Assembly (NCBI GenBank): GCA_018417955.1
Contig: JACTVC010000001.1
Location: 1,612,001 to 1,676,000, forward strand
From: Laccaria trichodermophora
Taxonomy: Eukaryota > Basidiomycota > Agaricomycetes > Agaricales > Hydnangiaceae
Length of the DNA: 64,000 nt
Direction: 5' to 3'
The position numbers were made by a program, and so were the translations under genes. Positions within the stretch are counted from its first letter, which is position 1, and the number at the start of each line of letters is the position of its first letter. Shown piece by piece: positions 1-11,510 of this stretch. The notes beneath the pieces are model-generated. The model did no database searches and had not been told where the DNA came from. It worked only from the letters and a program-made list of their open reading frames with translations.

Positions 1-171
1 TGTAGGTCACGATGACCGTTACAGATAGGGCAGAGAGGCTGTAGGGCGGATTATCTGGTGAGTTGTGGGAAGGGTACGCGCTTGGAAGGGTACTCACATT
101 GAGGACTGGACAGAGAAGGTGACACCTAGCCGCTCACCGAAGGAAAACTCTTTGGGCGTCAACGTCGACAT
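1..171 (-). CDS. Fungal 7TM receptor paralogue, N-terminal fragment cut by the window edge
   Basis: Reading leftwards from an ATG at 171, exon 1 (171-98) encodes a start MSTLTPKEFSFGERLG and ends at a GTGAGT donor. After a 59-bp intron (97-39), exon 2 (38-1) encodes ILSALSVTVIVTY, the start of the first membrane helix, and runs off the edge. It matches the complete receptor at 6343-8002 exon for exon, including intron position and phase, so it is a paralogue produced by local duplication. Whether the rest of the gene is intact cannot be seen. By family it would be a plasma-membrane G-protein-coupled receptor of the Git3-like nutrient/cAMP type; that assignment comes from the complete copy. 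Confidence 0.75.
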
Positions 172-560
172 GGTGGTGGTCGGTTGATGGTCCTAAGAAA
201 GATCGCCTTCATTGACGGGCCTTATGTATGAACAGTATTATTGACAGCGGCAAGGGGTATGTAGACCTGGGCAGACCCATGATCAGTTATTGCTGTGCCG
301 CCTTGTCTTTGGAATGCACAGCACAGTCACAGCACCCGTCCTGAAAGAACAAGCTTCCAGATTGCCCAGGTACATGTTGATTGGAAATTGTTGGTAGTGA
401 ACTTGAGGATCTTTTGGTGGCGCCGCGACAGAAATATTTGATCTTCATTTTGTAGGCTGAATGGATTATGGGCTGAGTGTGTAGTCCCAAAGTTACTTGC
501 TCAAGCGCTCAAGCTCAAGGACAAGGTGAATTGAAGGCTGTTGTTGAGGAAAGGGCCATG
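1..560. repeat. Segmental duplication, copy A (GPCR 5' end plus upstream DNA)
   Basis: Bases 1 to about 560 align with about 7830-8390 in the same orientation, covering the first two GPCR exons, the intron and roughly 390 bp upstream. Similarity is clear but diverged, with many substitutions and small indels, so the duplication is not recent. Confidence 0.75.
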
Positions 561-885
561 ATCGGTGTTATTGATGACACATTCCATATAGTTTGATCGG
601 AAGTGGTAGCGATTGGATCAATGAGCCTTATATGGTTAACACTGTAAGTATACTCAAGTTATCTTCAACCACAACGATACAAGCCGGTCTAATAACAAGT
701 AAATTCTTGTTCATACACACCATGCTTTGAGCTTACGCGTTGGGGCTGTCAGGAATAGAAGTAGCCAACGCGTCACCGTCCAGCAAAGGCAAATAAGAGG
801 GACGCGGCTCGGAAGAAGTCGAGGAGGTATATAACGCGTTTTTCTCGCGCCTTCCTTCGTGCTCACCGATTTTTCAAGCTTTCGA
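172..885. promoter_or_regulatory. Divergent promoter region between the GPCR fragment and the kinase
   Basis: This 714-bp stretch separates two head-to-head genes and holds no convincing coding sequence. Its left part (to about 560) is homologous to the upstream region of the complete GPCR (8003-8390): shared blocks include the CCCATGATCA stretch near 279 and the GTAGTCCCAAAGTTACTTGC stretch near 481. A TATA-like GGTATATAACGCG lies near 825-838, about 50 bp before the kinase start; a similar block recurs at 2720-2830. Regulation is inferred from position only. Confidence 0.5.
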
Positions 886-2333
886 ATGCTTGCTCTCCTT
901 CGACTTGGAAAAAGCCGGTTACATTCCCCTACTCACAAAATTTTCACTCCAGTCCTGCGTCGTATTTCCACGACGATGGCCCCTCGGGCTCGTTTCCTTC
1001 CTTCGTGCCTTGACGGGATCGAGGATGTCGAAGATTACCAACCCGGTGGATACCACCCAATATCCATTGGCGACGCCTTCGACAATGGACGTTTCAGGGT
1101 CCTTCATAAACTCGGATCTGGAGGCTCCTCTGTTGTTTGGCTGGCTCGCGACCAGCGGGGAGACGGAGGTAAACTCGTCACGCTCAAAGCAATGCGCGCC
1201 GACATCTCCTCATCCTTCAAAGACCCAAGCGAAATCCCCGAACTGGCTATATCCCAAAAATTAAGAGCGTCTCTACCTCCTTCCGAGAGTGTCGCCTTCC
1301 AGACTGTTGACCACCATTTCTTCGTACAAGGTCCGAATGGCTCCCACCTATTTCTTATATTCCCTCTTGCTGGCCCCAGCGTCCTTGCTGTCTCAGAGTC
1401 TAGTCGACGATCAAGTGCAGATTTGGCTAGGAAGGTCGCGAAACAGACGGCGATGATGTTATACCACATGCACTGCGCCGGCGTCGTTCATGGAGGTAAG
1501 CAAGCAGTTCTTCTGCCTCTTCCTCAACGATGTCAGTTGATTCCTTCTATGTAGACCTGACCACATCGAACATCTTGTTTCGCCTATCACCCCACGTCAC
1601 CAACTGGTCAGACGCCGAGGTATACGCCCATCTGGGACATCCAGAGACAGAGGACGTCGAAACCCCTGACGGACAACCGCCAGGCCCACACGCACCACCC
1701 GTACTCGTTGCACCCATCGACAACTCCAAGATATCCCACGCAAACCTTCTTCAAGAAAACATCATCGTCAGTGATCTCGGGCAATCTTACCTCACCGCCT
1801 CCCCACCACCGTCCTACGAGCCACGTACAATACTGAATTACGAGTCGCCCGAAGCACGGTTTGAAGGTCTCGCAGGGCTAGAGGCAGACATCTGGTCTCT
1901 CGGATGCGCGATCTTCGAAATCCGCGCGGGGTTTGCTCTATTCGAACCGTTTTTTGCAAGTGACGTCGATATTCTCAGGCAAATGGTTGAGACCCTGGGA
2001 CGGCTCCCCGACCCGTGGTGGGCTGCTTTCGAACAGCGCGTAATGTGGTTTGATGAGGACGGACAGCCAAAGAGCGAGGAGGATCAAGAACGTGCAGGCG
2101 CTGTGTTTTTGAAAGCTTTCAAGAGCTCTATTAGGGCGAAGTTGCGTGAGATAGGCGAGCAGGACGATCCGCCGTTTGAAGATGAAGGTCCGATGATTGA
2201 AAAGACTGGGGTGCGATTGCATGAGGAAGAAGTTGGACTATTGGAGGATCTTTTGGAGAAGATGTTGAAGTATCGCCCGGAGGAGAGGATTAGCATACGT
2301 GATGTCGTCCGGCATCCGTGGTTCTACTCTTGA
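886..2333 (+). CDS. SRPK-like serine/threonine protein kinase
   Basis: There are two exons, 886-1495 and 1555-2333, with a 59-bp intron; the product is about 462 aa. The first in-frame ATG (886) starts a basic, Ser/Arg-rich leader, and a second ATG at 976 is an alternative start. The kinase fold is recognisable: glycine loop KLGSGGSSVVW, catalytic lysine in VTLKAM, and catalytic loop HGDLTTSNIL formed across the splice junction. The metal-binding motif is DLG, as in SRPKs, and the APE-type motif is SPEARFEG followed by DIWSLGCAIFEI. DLG in place of DFG and the short insert between lobes fit the SR-protein kinase group, which is expanded in agaricomycetes. Known SRPKs phosphorylate Arg-Ser domains of splicing factors; the substrate here is unknown. 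Catalytic residues appear intact. The gene is divergent from the GPCR fragment. Confidence 0.85.
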
Positions 2334-2339
2334 GGGATG

Positions 2340-2600
2340 TCGTTAAACACGACAGCCGTTCTAGTGCTGGCACTACCTTCATCGGTGGTCCAACTGCTGA
2401 TGTCAATGCTGTTTGGGCAGCCTGTTGTGAACCGCACAGGGTTCTCCTCTTTCCGTGTGTGGCAATTCTTCCTCCTTTTTTAAAACTTGTAATCCCTACT
2501 AATATGCCTCGTCCATGTCGCAGCCTGCTTTACTTCAAGGCGTGGCCGATAAATGTGACCGACAAAATGAACGTCCCGCGGCATGGTCCGAAATTCGAAT
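2340..2600 (+). pseudogene. Fragment of aspartic-peptidase-like gene (duplicate of 4920-5170)
   Basis: This stretch closely resembles the complete gene at 4920-5170, including the coding run for FIGGPTADVNA, the following intron and the exon with KAWPINVTD-like sequence. It has no upstream exons and its frames are broken. The catalytic second DTG position reads SAG here. It starts directly after the kinase stop codon, so it marks a duplication breakpoint. Confidence 0.75.
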
Positions 2601-2719
2601 TGCCATTTTATCTTATCTTCGGTGCCTGGTCAGCTGGTTCGAACTGAATCTGTTGCCGAACACCAAATCTTTGATGAGAAAACTTGTTTCGAAACGACGG
2701 CTGGGTAAGAGTCTGTATC

Positions 2720-2840
2720 GTCGCCACCTTCAGCCATGTCGTCCAGGGAGGCGGCTCGGACGAAGAAGAGGAGGATGATAAGGTATGTAACGCTTTGCGC
2801 ATCCTTTTCTCGCGCCTCCCCTTCTGATCCAGATCGAAGC
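2720..2840 (+). repeat. Duplicate of the kinase promoter segment
   Basis: The sequence around 2746-2822 (a GGCGGCTCGGA block, then GAGGAGG, GGTATGTAACGC and TTTTCTCGCGCC) repeats the order of blocks at 800-853 just upstream of the kinase. No kinase exon follows. It is another broken end of the local duplication. Confidence 0.55.
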
Positions 2841-3606
2841 TAGCGGACCATGGATATGCAGGACTAAAACCCTCAACAACCCTCGACAAGACCGACACCT
2901 CCGCCATCTTTTCGCAGGACCGGCGCACTCGTGGTGTTAGGAATGACTACACCTCCAAAGAGGCTTTCGCCAAAGCCGGTTCCAGGGAAATGAGGAGCTC
3001 GAGGAAGATGATACTGAAGACGATCGTGATATTGAGATAAAAGATTAACAAGGTCATCGTGGCTTGCTAACTGTTAGGGAGAGGTTGTATAAAGTCGCTT
3101 ATGTACGTCCCTTGTTCTACATCAACCTGGCTGGTTGCTTATCAGATCTTTGCACCCCACAGTATCTCCCATATTTTCTTTAGTGTCCTGTTTTGCTGCG
3201 AATTTTGCGACCCTCAATGGTGATAACTGGTGATAATCGCCTCTGCTCCTTCGCGGACCCAGAAGCTACCCCCGAGCTGCGTAATCGAAGATAAACAAGG
3301 ATTTCGCTGAACTTTCTGTGATTATGTTGCTTATATAGGGCTTTGCGGGCGCTCCCGGACATTGCGAGGTTGATTGACTCTTGAGTGTTGTGCATGTCCT
3401 CGTGGTAGCTGATTGACATGCATAGCCTTTCTATAATTACAACTTACCCTCAAGCCTCAGGTTCATGTTGGACTCAAGGCTTTACGAACCTTCCCGCTGT
3501 CAGAACTATGTATCGAGATAGGGCGTCTATTGGGGGCCTAGGTTTCTAACTCCCTTCTCCCTCTTTCGTCCGCTCATTCACCTCGGCGGCTCCCCCCTTC
3601 ACCACC
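2841..3606. other. Intergenic region, no gene recognised
   Basis: No reading frame here has family resemblance or consistent splice signals. The last 60 bp before 3607 are pyrimidine-rich, as often seen upstream of fungal starts. Confidence 0.4.
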
Positions 3607-5673
3607 ATGTTTTCCCTCCCTCAATACACACTCGCCCTCCTCCTCTTCCCTCCTGTTGCCCTTGCAGACCCCATCCACATCCCACTCACTCGTCGCTCGT
3701 CAGGTAATCGTGACATCAACTATTATGTTTCTGCAGCGAAGCATCTGCAGGCCAAGTACAACATAACGGGGAACTCCTCTTCGCCTCTCGGAAAGAGGGC
3801 GAGCTCTGAATCAATGCAGATCACCAACCTGGTATGAACCTCCATCCGTTGCCACATATCTCAACAAATTTATCGTCTTTCCAGCTATCAGATGCGAATT
3901 ATTTTGCAGTAGTGAATATCGGAACACCGTAAGTCAATCTAATGACGTCGCTTGCAGTGACCATGCTTGCTGCTTGCATTTGTGGGGTATTGATAAGGCC
4001 GTCACGCGTCACAAGGGTGGTTTTCGCCCTGTTCACAGGCGCGGGCGCTACCAGACCTCTTGGGCGTCAATAAAATTAAAATCATATCTTCGCGCTCGTT
4101 TGGGGTTCTCCAGATCGCGTTGGGAGCACGGCATGGCCGACCTGGCCATATAAAAAAAATCGGCCACAGGGTCACACTAACCCAGACCTTTCTTGTTGAC
4201 GAATGTTATCCTGTTTAACAGACCACAAAAACTTAATGTCCTCTTGGCGACAGGATCACCCGACCTTTTGGTTGTAGACACTTTATGCACCTCCTGCAAT
4301 TCTACAACACCGTTATTCGACCCCTCCAAATCCTCATCAATTACTTCAGCGTATGTCAATACCATAGTCGGTTATAATGGATCCGGCACCCTACGTGGAA
4401 TAATCGCACAGGATGTGGTCTCCATGGGCAATTTTATTGTTCAAAATCAAACATTTTGTATGTTAACCTCCGCTATGAGTTCAGTTTGCCAGACGCTTAC
4501 TTGTTACGTTGACGAGTGGCCGTTGACCAGATCCCGGATGGCTTTCTTGCAAGTCCAGTATCAGGAATCATGGGTCTTGCATTTTCTGCCGCTTCTAACT
4601 TGCGTTCGACTCCATTTTGGCAGGCGTTAGGAAACCAACTGGCTGCCCCTGAGATGGCCTTCTATTTTACTCGATTCAAGGATGATTCCAGTGCCCAGGC
4701 AGAGGAACCAGGAGGTGTGTTCACCCTCGGAGGAATAAATTCGACGCTCTTTACTGGTGATATTGAATTTTTGTCAATGGCTGCGGGTACCCCAATCTAT
4801 TGGGCTCTCACCATGTCTGGTAAGTGTCATAGGAAAACATGCAAACTGAACTAACATCGTTTGATCCGTGTAGCGATCACCGTGCAAGGACAGTCCGTTC
4901 AAATCACGCCAGGCACTACTGCCATGATTGACACTAGCACTACCCTCATCGGTGGTCCAACTGCTGATGTCAATGCCATTTGGGCAGCCGTTCCGGGCTC
5001 AGCCGTTGCTGTGAACCAGACAGGATTTTTCTCTTTCCGTGAGTGAAAATTCTTTGCGATCCCTCATATGCCTCATCCACGTCGCAGCCTGCTTTACCTC
5101 GGTCCAAGTGACACTCTCCTTTGGGGGCAAGGCGTGGCCGATAAATGTTACCGACATAAACCTTGGCCAGGTTTCGCATGGGAGTTCGCAATGCCTCGGA
5201 GCCATCGCCGATCTGAACCTCGCCACTAACTTTTCTGGTCCCCCCACCTGGCTTATTGGGGATACTTTTTTGGTTTGTTGATTCGTTTCGATTGGCATAT
5301 TATATGCTGACCTCCCTTCTTTGCACCTTGCAGAAGAATGTGTATTCTGTCTTCCGTGCCAGCCCTCCTTCAATTGGGTTCGCACAGCTTTCTAGCGTGG
5401 CTGGCGGATTAGGTGAGAGCTGAGAGAACAGTCCAGTCTTCCCAGTGACTTCATCTTCACTTCCCCTTCCAGGCGCTCCAAACAGCAATGATTCCTCGAC
5501 AACCAATGGCGCTGGTGGCTCTGGAAAGAGCGGTACGTTTCCCCTTAGTATCCGCCTATCTATATCTGACGTCTCGCTTCACTGCAGATGGCGGATCATC
5601 AATCAGAATTACATTGCCTGCCATGATCACCACCGCAACCATTGCCAGTGTTGTCCTCATGTCCTTGTTGTAA
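3607..5673 (+). CDS. GPI-anchored aspartic-peptidase-like protein with altered active-site motifs
   Basis: Nine exons were read by eye: 3607-3831, 3885-3928, 4222-4457, 4517-4819, 4874-5038, 5088-5272, 5334-5412, 5473-5532 and 5588-5673, giving about 460 aa. An N-terminal signal peptide (LALLLFPPVALA) and propeptide precede an A1 peptidase body; the C-terminus is a Ser/Gly-rich spacer and a hydrophobic tail typical of GPI attachment, so the product is probably at the cell surface. Family landmarks include VVNIGTP, GIMGLAFS, FTLGGINSTLFTGDIEF and WLIGDTFL. The first catalytic motif, normally DTGSSDLW, reads ATGSPDLL (Asp to Ala), and the second reads DTST instead of DTGT. If real, these changes should abolish proteolysis, so it may be a pseudo-peptidase. 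Intron 2 (293 bp) is unusually long. Confidence 0.8.
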
Positions 5674-6342
5674 CTCAAAATTTCTCTTCTGCGCATTAAA
5701 TGTGGAGGTGTTGTACACTCACGTGTATTAGTAGTTATTCATACCAAGGGACTATTGGTCGGGACGTTGTCGAACCTTCATAACTGTGCTGAGAAATGCG
5801 TTTATATCGTAGCGACGCAAACCTTTCATTCATATAACAAGGAGACTCAAATTCATATCAAGTATACAAGACTCCACATGCATAGTGCTAGGAGATGCAA
5901 GGGAAGCGTAACGCCGTTAAGGCTCACAGTTTCCATCTCGATCTTAAGAATCCCGGAAGATAGCAAGCCTGCTGGCCCTTGGGCGACATCATGACATAGA
6001 GATCAGTCCAATGATGAAGTCATTGGTGGGTAGCTGTGTGTTCGTAAAATTTGAAGTATTTAACAGAAAAGAGTTGACCCGGGGGTATATGGATGGATAT
6101 CGCTTACACTAAGAGTCCAAAGTTAAGCTACAACAGAGTGAGAGGCCTCGATGATTGTCGTGCTTACAAGGCACGATACTCGGGTACTAAAGATATTGAC
6201 AAGTCTGAAAAACCCAAAAAGAACCTTGCGCAATAACGAAGTGAAAGAGAAAGAGATGACCTGCGGAAAAGTCAAAGGTCAGATAAGTGACGACATTGAC
6301 GAAATCACACAGCAACCCACATAGACCAAACTTCAACAAGTC
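5674..6342. other. Intergenic region between convergent genes
   Basis: The 3' ends of the aspartic-peptidase-like gene and the GPCR face each other here. I see no further gene, repeat or RNA. Confidence 0.45.
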
Positions 6343-8002
6343 TTAACCAGGAAGCTGCCCGTAATCTTCCTCATCCTCAAACGAGTTTGACCGACCATGC
6401 ATCAACCCCTCATTCCTGAACGAACTCGAAGTCAGCAGGTACCCCATCCCACTCCCACTCCCACTCCCCCCAGTACCAGGTCTAGGTACAAGCCCGCCAG
6501 GAAAAGGGGAATACCTCAGTGTCGTACTTTGATGATCAATCAACAAACTATTCGCGTCGAGATCAGGTAATTTCCCCTTCTGGTCCGAGTCCTCGACGGT
6601 CCGGTTAGGTAGGTGCCCATATTTAATGGTGTTTTGATTCTGTGAGGAAGGCGTTTCAGCAAGTTCGATTTGGGCTGGGCCGATGACCATATCTGGGCGG
6701 GTGAAGAAGAAGAGGAAGAGGTTGAAGACGCCGGAGAGGGCGTAGAGTGCTTGTGCGAAGAGAGTTAATGCGGGGGGGACGGTGTACCCGCTGAAGTAGA
6801 ACCACCGGGAGAAGGTGTTGGGAAGGACATAGCCGATGTATACTGCTGGATATCTGTGTTTGATGTTAGAACTGTTCAACAACAAGAAGAGTGAGAAAAA
6901 AACACCGACAGAAGCATCATTTTTGCGATAGCCTTATTCTCTCTGTCTTCCTCGGTGTCACCCCCGGAGAAATCCAAATGAGTGCGAACCTTGGAAGGCC
7001 AGTGGACTCCCTCATCGTCAATGATAACATAACCCCGGATGACCAAAAACATAAACCCATACAGGAGCATGAGGGCGCCCATTGTAGACCAAACCCACAA
7101 ATATTCGGACACGACTTGCTCTGCTCTGTACTTTTTCAGAATCCAACACCAATACGAGCCCGGGTCGGCTCCGTAGTATACGTCGTGTCGGAAGACTACG
7201 TTGGGCACGCCGACGACGAGGGCTGTGAATACCCAGATGCCAAGGACGACGAATTTTGACGAGTTTTGACGAATGCGCCATCGCAGGATGAGGATGGCGA
7301 AGGTGTGCAGGGCAATGGCCTATGAGTAACGTGTTAGAGTGCAGGATTCGATAGGGTTGGTATGCAGAGACGTACCATCGTCCTGAAAATAAAATGAGTT
7401 GGGGTTGGGATAATGAAGGATGGAATAACTTACGTGAGGGCCACACCGTTAATGCCCACCTGCTTCAAAGCAGCCTGGGCCGTGCAAAGGTGTCCTTCAG
7501 TGATTTTCTATCGTTCGCGGTCATTTAGTGTTTCCTTAAATGGCAGCTCTGGGCAAAACTCACGGCATCTGTAATCCATTTGATGATGGGAAATTCACCT
7601 AGCGGCGGTGTGGGAGGTTAGAAAAAAGGGTTTGTACGTTCATTCATCAAAGAAGACGTACCGAGGGCTTGAATGAGGTCCGCGACCATGAGGTTTAAGA
7701 AGAGACTGGAATCTGAGACTGATGCTTCGCTTTTGCCGCTCAATGTTCGTCTTGACCATTTGACCTTTTAGATGAACAAGTCAGGTTCAGTTGGGGAGGA
7801 TAAAAAGAGGGTCGCGACGCACGAAGATGTAGATCATGATGACGGTGACCGATAGCACGGAAAGGCTGGGGGAGATTTTCTGGTGAGCAGTTTGTGGGGT
7901 AGGCACTTGAAAGGGTACTCACATTGAGGACTGGACGGAGAAGAACATGCCCAGCCGTTCGCCGAAGGAAAACTGTTGGGAATCCGACGTCGACGTCGAC
8001 AT
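6343..8002 (-). CDS. Fungal seven-transmembrane G-protein-coupled receptor (Git3-like)
   Basis: Eight exons on the minus strand: 8002-7923, 7865-7823, 7764-7662, 7598-7564, 7507-7434, 7382-7376, 7319-6910 and 6853-6343, giving about 420 aa. The chain shows successive hydrophobic helices: LSVLSVTVIMIYIF, LFLNLMVADLIQALG, an extracellular segment with a conserved Cys (GHLCTAQAALKQ), IALHTFAILIL, FVVLGIWVFTALVVGVPNVV, the YWCWI extracellular motif, LMLLYGFMFLVIRGYVI, and a last pair in MMLLYPAVYIGYVLP and LYALSGVFNLFLFFF. The cytoplasmic tail is Gly/Ser-rich. The layout fits the fungal glucose/cAMP-receptor-like class that couples to a G-alpha and adenylate cyclase; the ligand is unknown. One exon is only 7 nt. 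The seventh intron has an unusual GTCGGT donor, supported by reading frame and family sequence. A paralogous 5' end lies at 1-171. Confidence 0.85.
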
Positions 8003-8390
8003 CGTGGTGGTCGGGTGGTGGTCCAAAGAAAGTAGGAACACCTCGAGATGACCGCCATTGACGGAACACTTTAAGTACGGAAAGTATCATTGACGGCGGC
8101 TGTGTGCCCATGATCAAGCATTGTTGTGCCATGTCCTAAGAATAAGCCTTCCACCGATGCTGAAAGGAGAAGCCTCAAACTGCTAAAGATAGCCAGCATG
8201 TCGTGGATTTGAAACTGAACTTGAAAATCGTTTGGTGGCACTGCGAGCGCAAATGGTCAGTTTTAACTTTGCTGGCCATGGGCTGAGTGTAATTACGTAG
8301 TCCCAAAGTTACTTGCTCAAGGACAGCTAAAAGAAATGAATCGAAGGGTGTTATTGAGGAAAGGGCCAGGCTGGGTGCTATTTATAACAC
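7830..8390. repeat. Segmental duplication, copy B (GPCR 5' end plus upstream DNA)
   Basis: This is the partner of bases 1-560, in the same orientation. It covers GPCR exons 1-2 and about 390 bp of the upstream region, ending near the TATTTATAACACATTCCGG block. Confidence 0.75.
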
Positions 8391-9028
8391 ATTCCGGCGC
8401 CTAATTGAAACTGCTATCTTATCTTATCTTTGCCTGAGCTGAAAGTTGTCGTTTTCATTTCGTGGAGAGAGCCCATATGCAAGCACTCTTGAGAGTATGC
8501 AGCAAACGATCGAGAACTTGAAGGCACTTACAATTTTTTTCCAGCAACCAATTGTATTGTGAGGTCTAGATCTATTGAATCGTCCTTGAACAAATTCATT
8601 GCTTTTTTGTGGTCAAACGTCAAACGTGTTCGTCCCACATAAATGGTGGTCGTACGTGGAAGTTGCGGGCAAGATTTGAAGCTGCAATTGAGTTGCATAC
8701 AGGAGTAAATTGCTCCGAAGCACAGCCGATGGGGTCTGCACGGGAATTTGTCAGCCCCGTTCCCACGATCGCACTCCGCTCGAGCTCATCGTTTGTGCCA
8801 ACAACAAAGGGGAAACGACGACCATAACGACATCCACAACACACCTTGACAACGTACAACACACCGCGCTCATCGTCTCCATCGTTGATTGCGTATCCCT
8901 CACTCATTCCACAGCCACTTGAATCCGACTGTGCATAACTAGCAGCCACTGCTGCGAGTCATCTTGGGGCCTCGAGCTCAACACACACCCCGTAGACGCC
9001 TTGTGGTGACGCCGTGCTTGCAAATGCG
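8391..9028. promoter_or_regulatory. Divergent intergenic region between GPCR and CCR4
   Basis: No gene is recognised here. The last 300 bp are CA/CT-rich, consistent with a long 5' leader for CCR4. No specific regulatory motif is claimed. Confidence 0.35.
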
Positions 9029-11510
9029 ATGTACTATCCACAGCAATCACCCGGAATCGCTCACAAGCTCGCGTCGCATCATGACCAGACAGCTTGGAGC
9101 AGACAACACCATCCAATTCTTGTCCCTCAGGGCTCTCAGACAGCCGTCGGCCCACCTCCGCCCTCCCCTGGATATGCCCTTTACACCAACGGTGCAGTTG
9201 GCACTCTCCAGCATCATCCAGGTCACCACCCCCTCACACACCAAGCTATGCACCACCACCAGAACTCACTCTCACATTACCCCTCTCCACCAAACGGACA
9301 CACCCACCAACAGCATCTTCTTGCACAAGGATCGCCGGCAGGGCAGGTCATTTCACCTCACTGGCAACAGCAGTTGTTGAAGTGCGAAGTATGTGCGCTC
9401 TATCGCCTTAATTACTTCTGTTCTCATCAATCTACAGATGATACGCTCGGCACGCTCACCACACCACCGCGCACGAACAAGCGCTATGGCCTCACGCACC
9501 GTGGCGAAATCTGCTATTCCCATCACAAATCCCAACCTCGTCAAACCCCCTCTACCAGCTGAACTCAATGGTACTGCTTCGGAGGTATCCTCGCCCACAA
9601 CGTCCGATAGACCCGCTTCCAGTCCGCCCATCAATGGAAACGCAGTTAATCGGCCTTCATCCACTGTGGCAGCTCCAGCGGAGGCTTTCCGTCCAACATC
9701 AATCATGAAGCCTCCCGAAAACACATGGAGCTCGCTGGACATGGGTGGAGTGAATATCAAGAACCTTCCTGCCACTTCGGGCCTCTTTACCTTTACTTTC
9801 CTCATCAACCTCTACCTCAATCACAACGCCCTTTCATCCGTTCCCCCAGAGATATCTAAGCTTCGGCACCTGGAGCTCCTTGACATCTCCGGCAACAACC
9901 TCTCCACACTCCCTCCCGAAATGGGTATGCTTACCCAGTTGAAGGAGTTGTACGTATTCGACAACCACCTGACCATGCTCCCTTTTGAACTGGGGAGCCT
10001 GCATCAACTGCAGACACTAGGCGTAGAAGGCAATCCGCTGGACGCAACCCTGAAGGCAATAATTCAGAAGGACGGCACACCAACCCTCATTTCTTACTTG
10101 CGCGATAATTGTCCGACACCTCCAGCGCCTCCGCTCCGAGAGTTGAAGGTGCTTCTCACTGAACCGGAACAGGAGGCCCTGGCCGCCGACCCCAACGCGG
10201 AGACGTTTCGCGTTCTATGTTACAACATCCTATGTGAGAGGTGTGCGACGGAGCGGCTGTATGGGTACACACCTTCGTGGGCGTTGGCATGGGAGTATCG
10301 GAAGGACCTGATACTAACAGAGATCATCAACTCCGGCGCGGACTTTTTGTGTTTGCAAGAGGTCGATATAGCTGCGTATGAGGATTATTTCACCAAGAAT
10401 CTAGCGGAGCACGGATATGAAGGGGTGTATTGGCCCAAGTCGCGGTCGAGGACGATGAATGAGGCGGACCGGAGGCAGGTAGATGGGTGTGCGACGTTTT
10501 ACAAGGCGGACAGGTGAGTTATGATTTTGCTTTTGGTTCGAACAACACTGAATTTGGTGGCTGGGATAATAGATACCAGTTGGTGGAAAAGCATCTGGTA
10601 GAGTTCAGCGCAGTCGCCATGCAACGACAGGACTTCAAGAAGACGGATGACATGTTCAACCGGGTACTAGGGAAAGAGCATCTAGCCATCGTCTCACTCA
10701 TGGAGGACAAAGTCACTGGGACACGGTTTGTCATCGCCAATGCGCACATTCATTGGGACCCAGCGTACTGCGACGTCAAGTTGGTGCAGGCTGCCTTGTT
10801 GGTTGACGAGATCGAGAAAATGGCCAGTCACTTTGCCAAGTACCCTCCTCGACCTCCACCATCAGCATCCACGTCGTCTATCGTGGCAGCAGTCGAAGGA
10901 GAGGAGCCCGCAGAGACCGGCGCAGAGCCACCCTCCTCCGCTGCATCGTCACCTGCAGTACCTCAACATCCCCAGCAGTACCGTACGCCACCAGTGTACA
11001 CAGACGGCACGAAGATCCCACTGATAATCTGTGGCGACTTCAACTCCGTCCCATCATCAGGCGTATACGACTTCCTGTCAAATGGAACCCTACCTGCTGA
11101 CCACGTGGATTTCAAGTCTCACAAATATGGCCGGTACACATCTGAAGGCTTGCGTCATCGATTTGGCTTGAAGAGCGCGTACGCGGCGCCTGGGGCTGGC
11201 GAACCTCCCGTGACGAATTATGTGCCCACGTTCCAAGGGCACATTGATTATTTGTGGTACTCGGCCGCGAATTTGGGGGTGAACGCTATTCTGAGCGGGG
11301 TTGATAAGGATTATTTGGAGAAGGTCGTTGGGTTTCCTAATGCCCATTTCCCTTCAGAGTGCGTTGTTTCTTTTTTCTTTTTTACATAATTTTTCCGGTT
11401 TTGTTGACCTGGTGCCCTTTTCATCCAGCCACGTATGCATCGTCGCCGAATTCCGCGTGAAACCCCCGAGAGAAAACCCACCACGACCACCACCGCCTGT
11501 ATTCTCATAA
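9029..11510 (+). CDS. CCR4: CCR4-NOT complex deadenylase (Ccr4)
   Basis: Four exons, 9029-9388, 9438-10513, 10573-11358 and 11429-11510, give about 767 aa. The ATG at 9029 starts a Gln/His/Pro-rich N-terminus. A leucine-rich-repeat block follows (INLYLNHNALSSVP, LELLDISGNNLSTLP, LKELYVFDNHLTMLP), the region that in yeast docks Ccr4 to Pop2/Caf1. The C-terminal half is an exonuclease-endonuclease-phosphatase domain: FRVLCYNILCERCAT, the metal-binding glutamate in CLQEVD, NAHIHWDP, CGDFNSVPSSGVY, HIDYLWYS, and the final SDH formed across the last intron. All key catalytic motifs are present, so an active 3'-5' poly(A) exonuclease is expected, working in cytoplasmic mRNA deadenylation. An insert rich in Pro/Ser/Glu (around 10848-10985) interrupts the catalytic domain, as often in fungal homologues. 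Confidence 0.95.

Noticed and set aside
8609..8949. Short open frames on both strands upstream of CCR4
   Set aside because: No splice context, no family resemblance, overlapping frames on both strands; most likely leader or promoter DNA.
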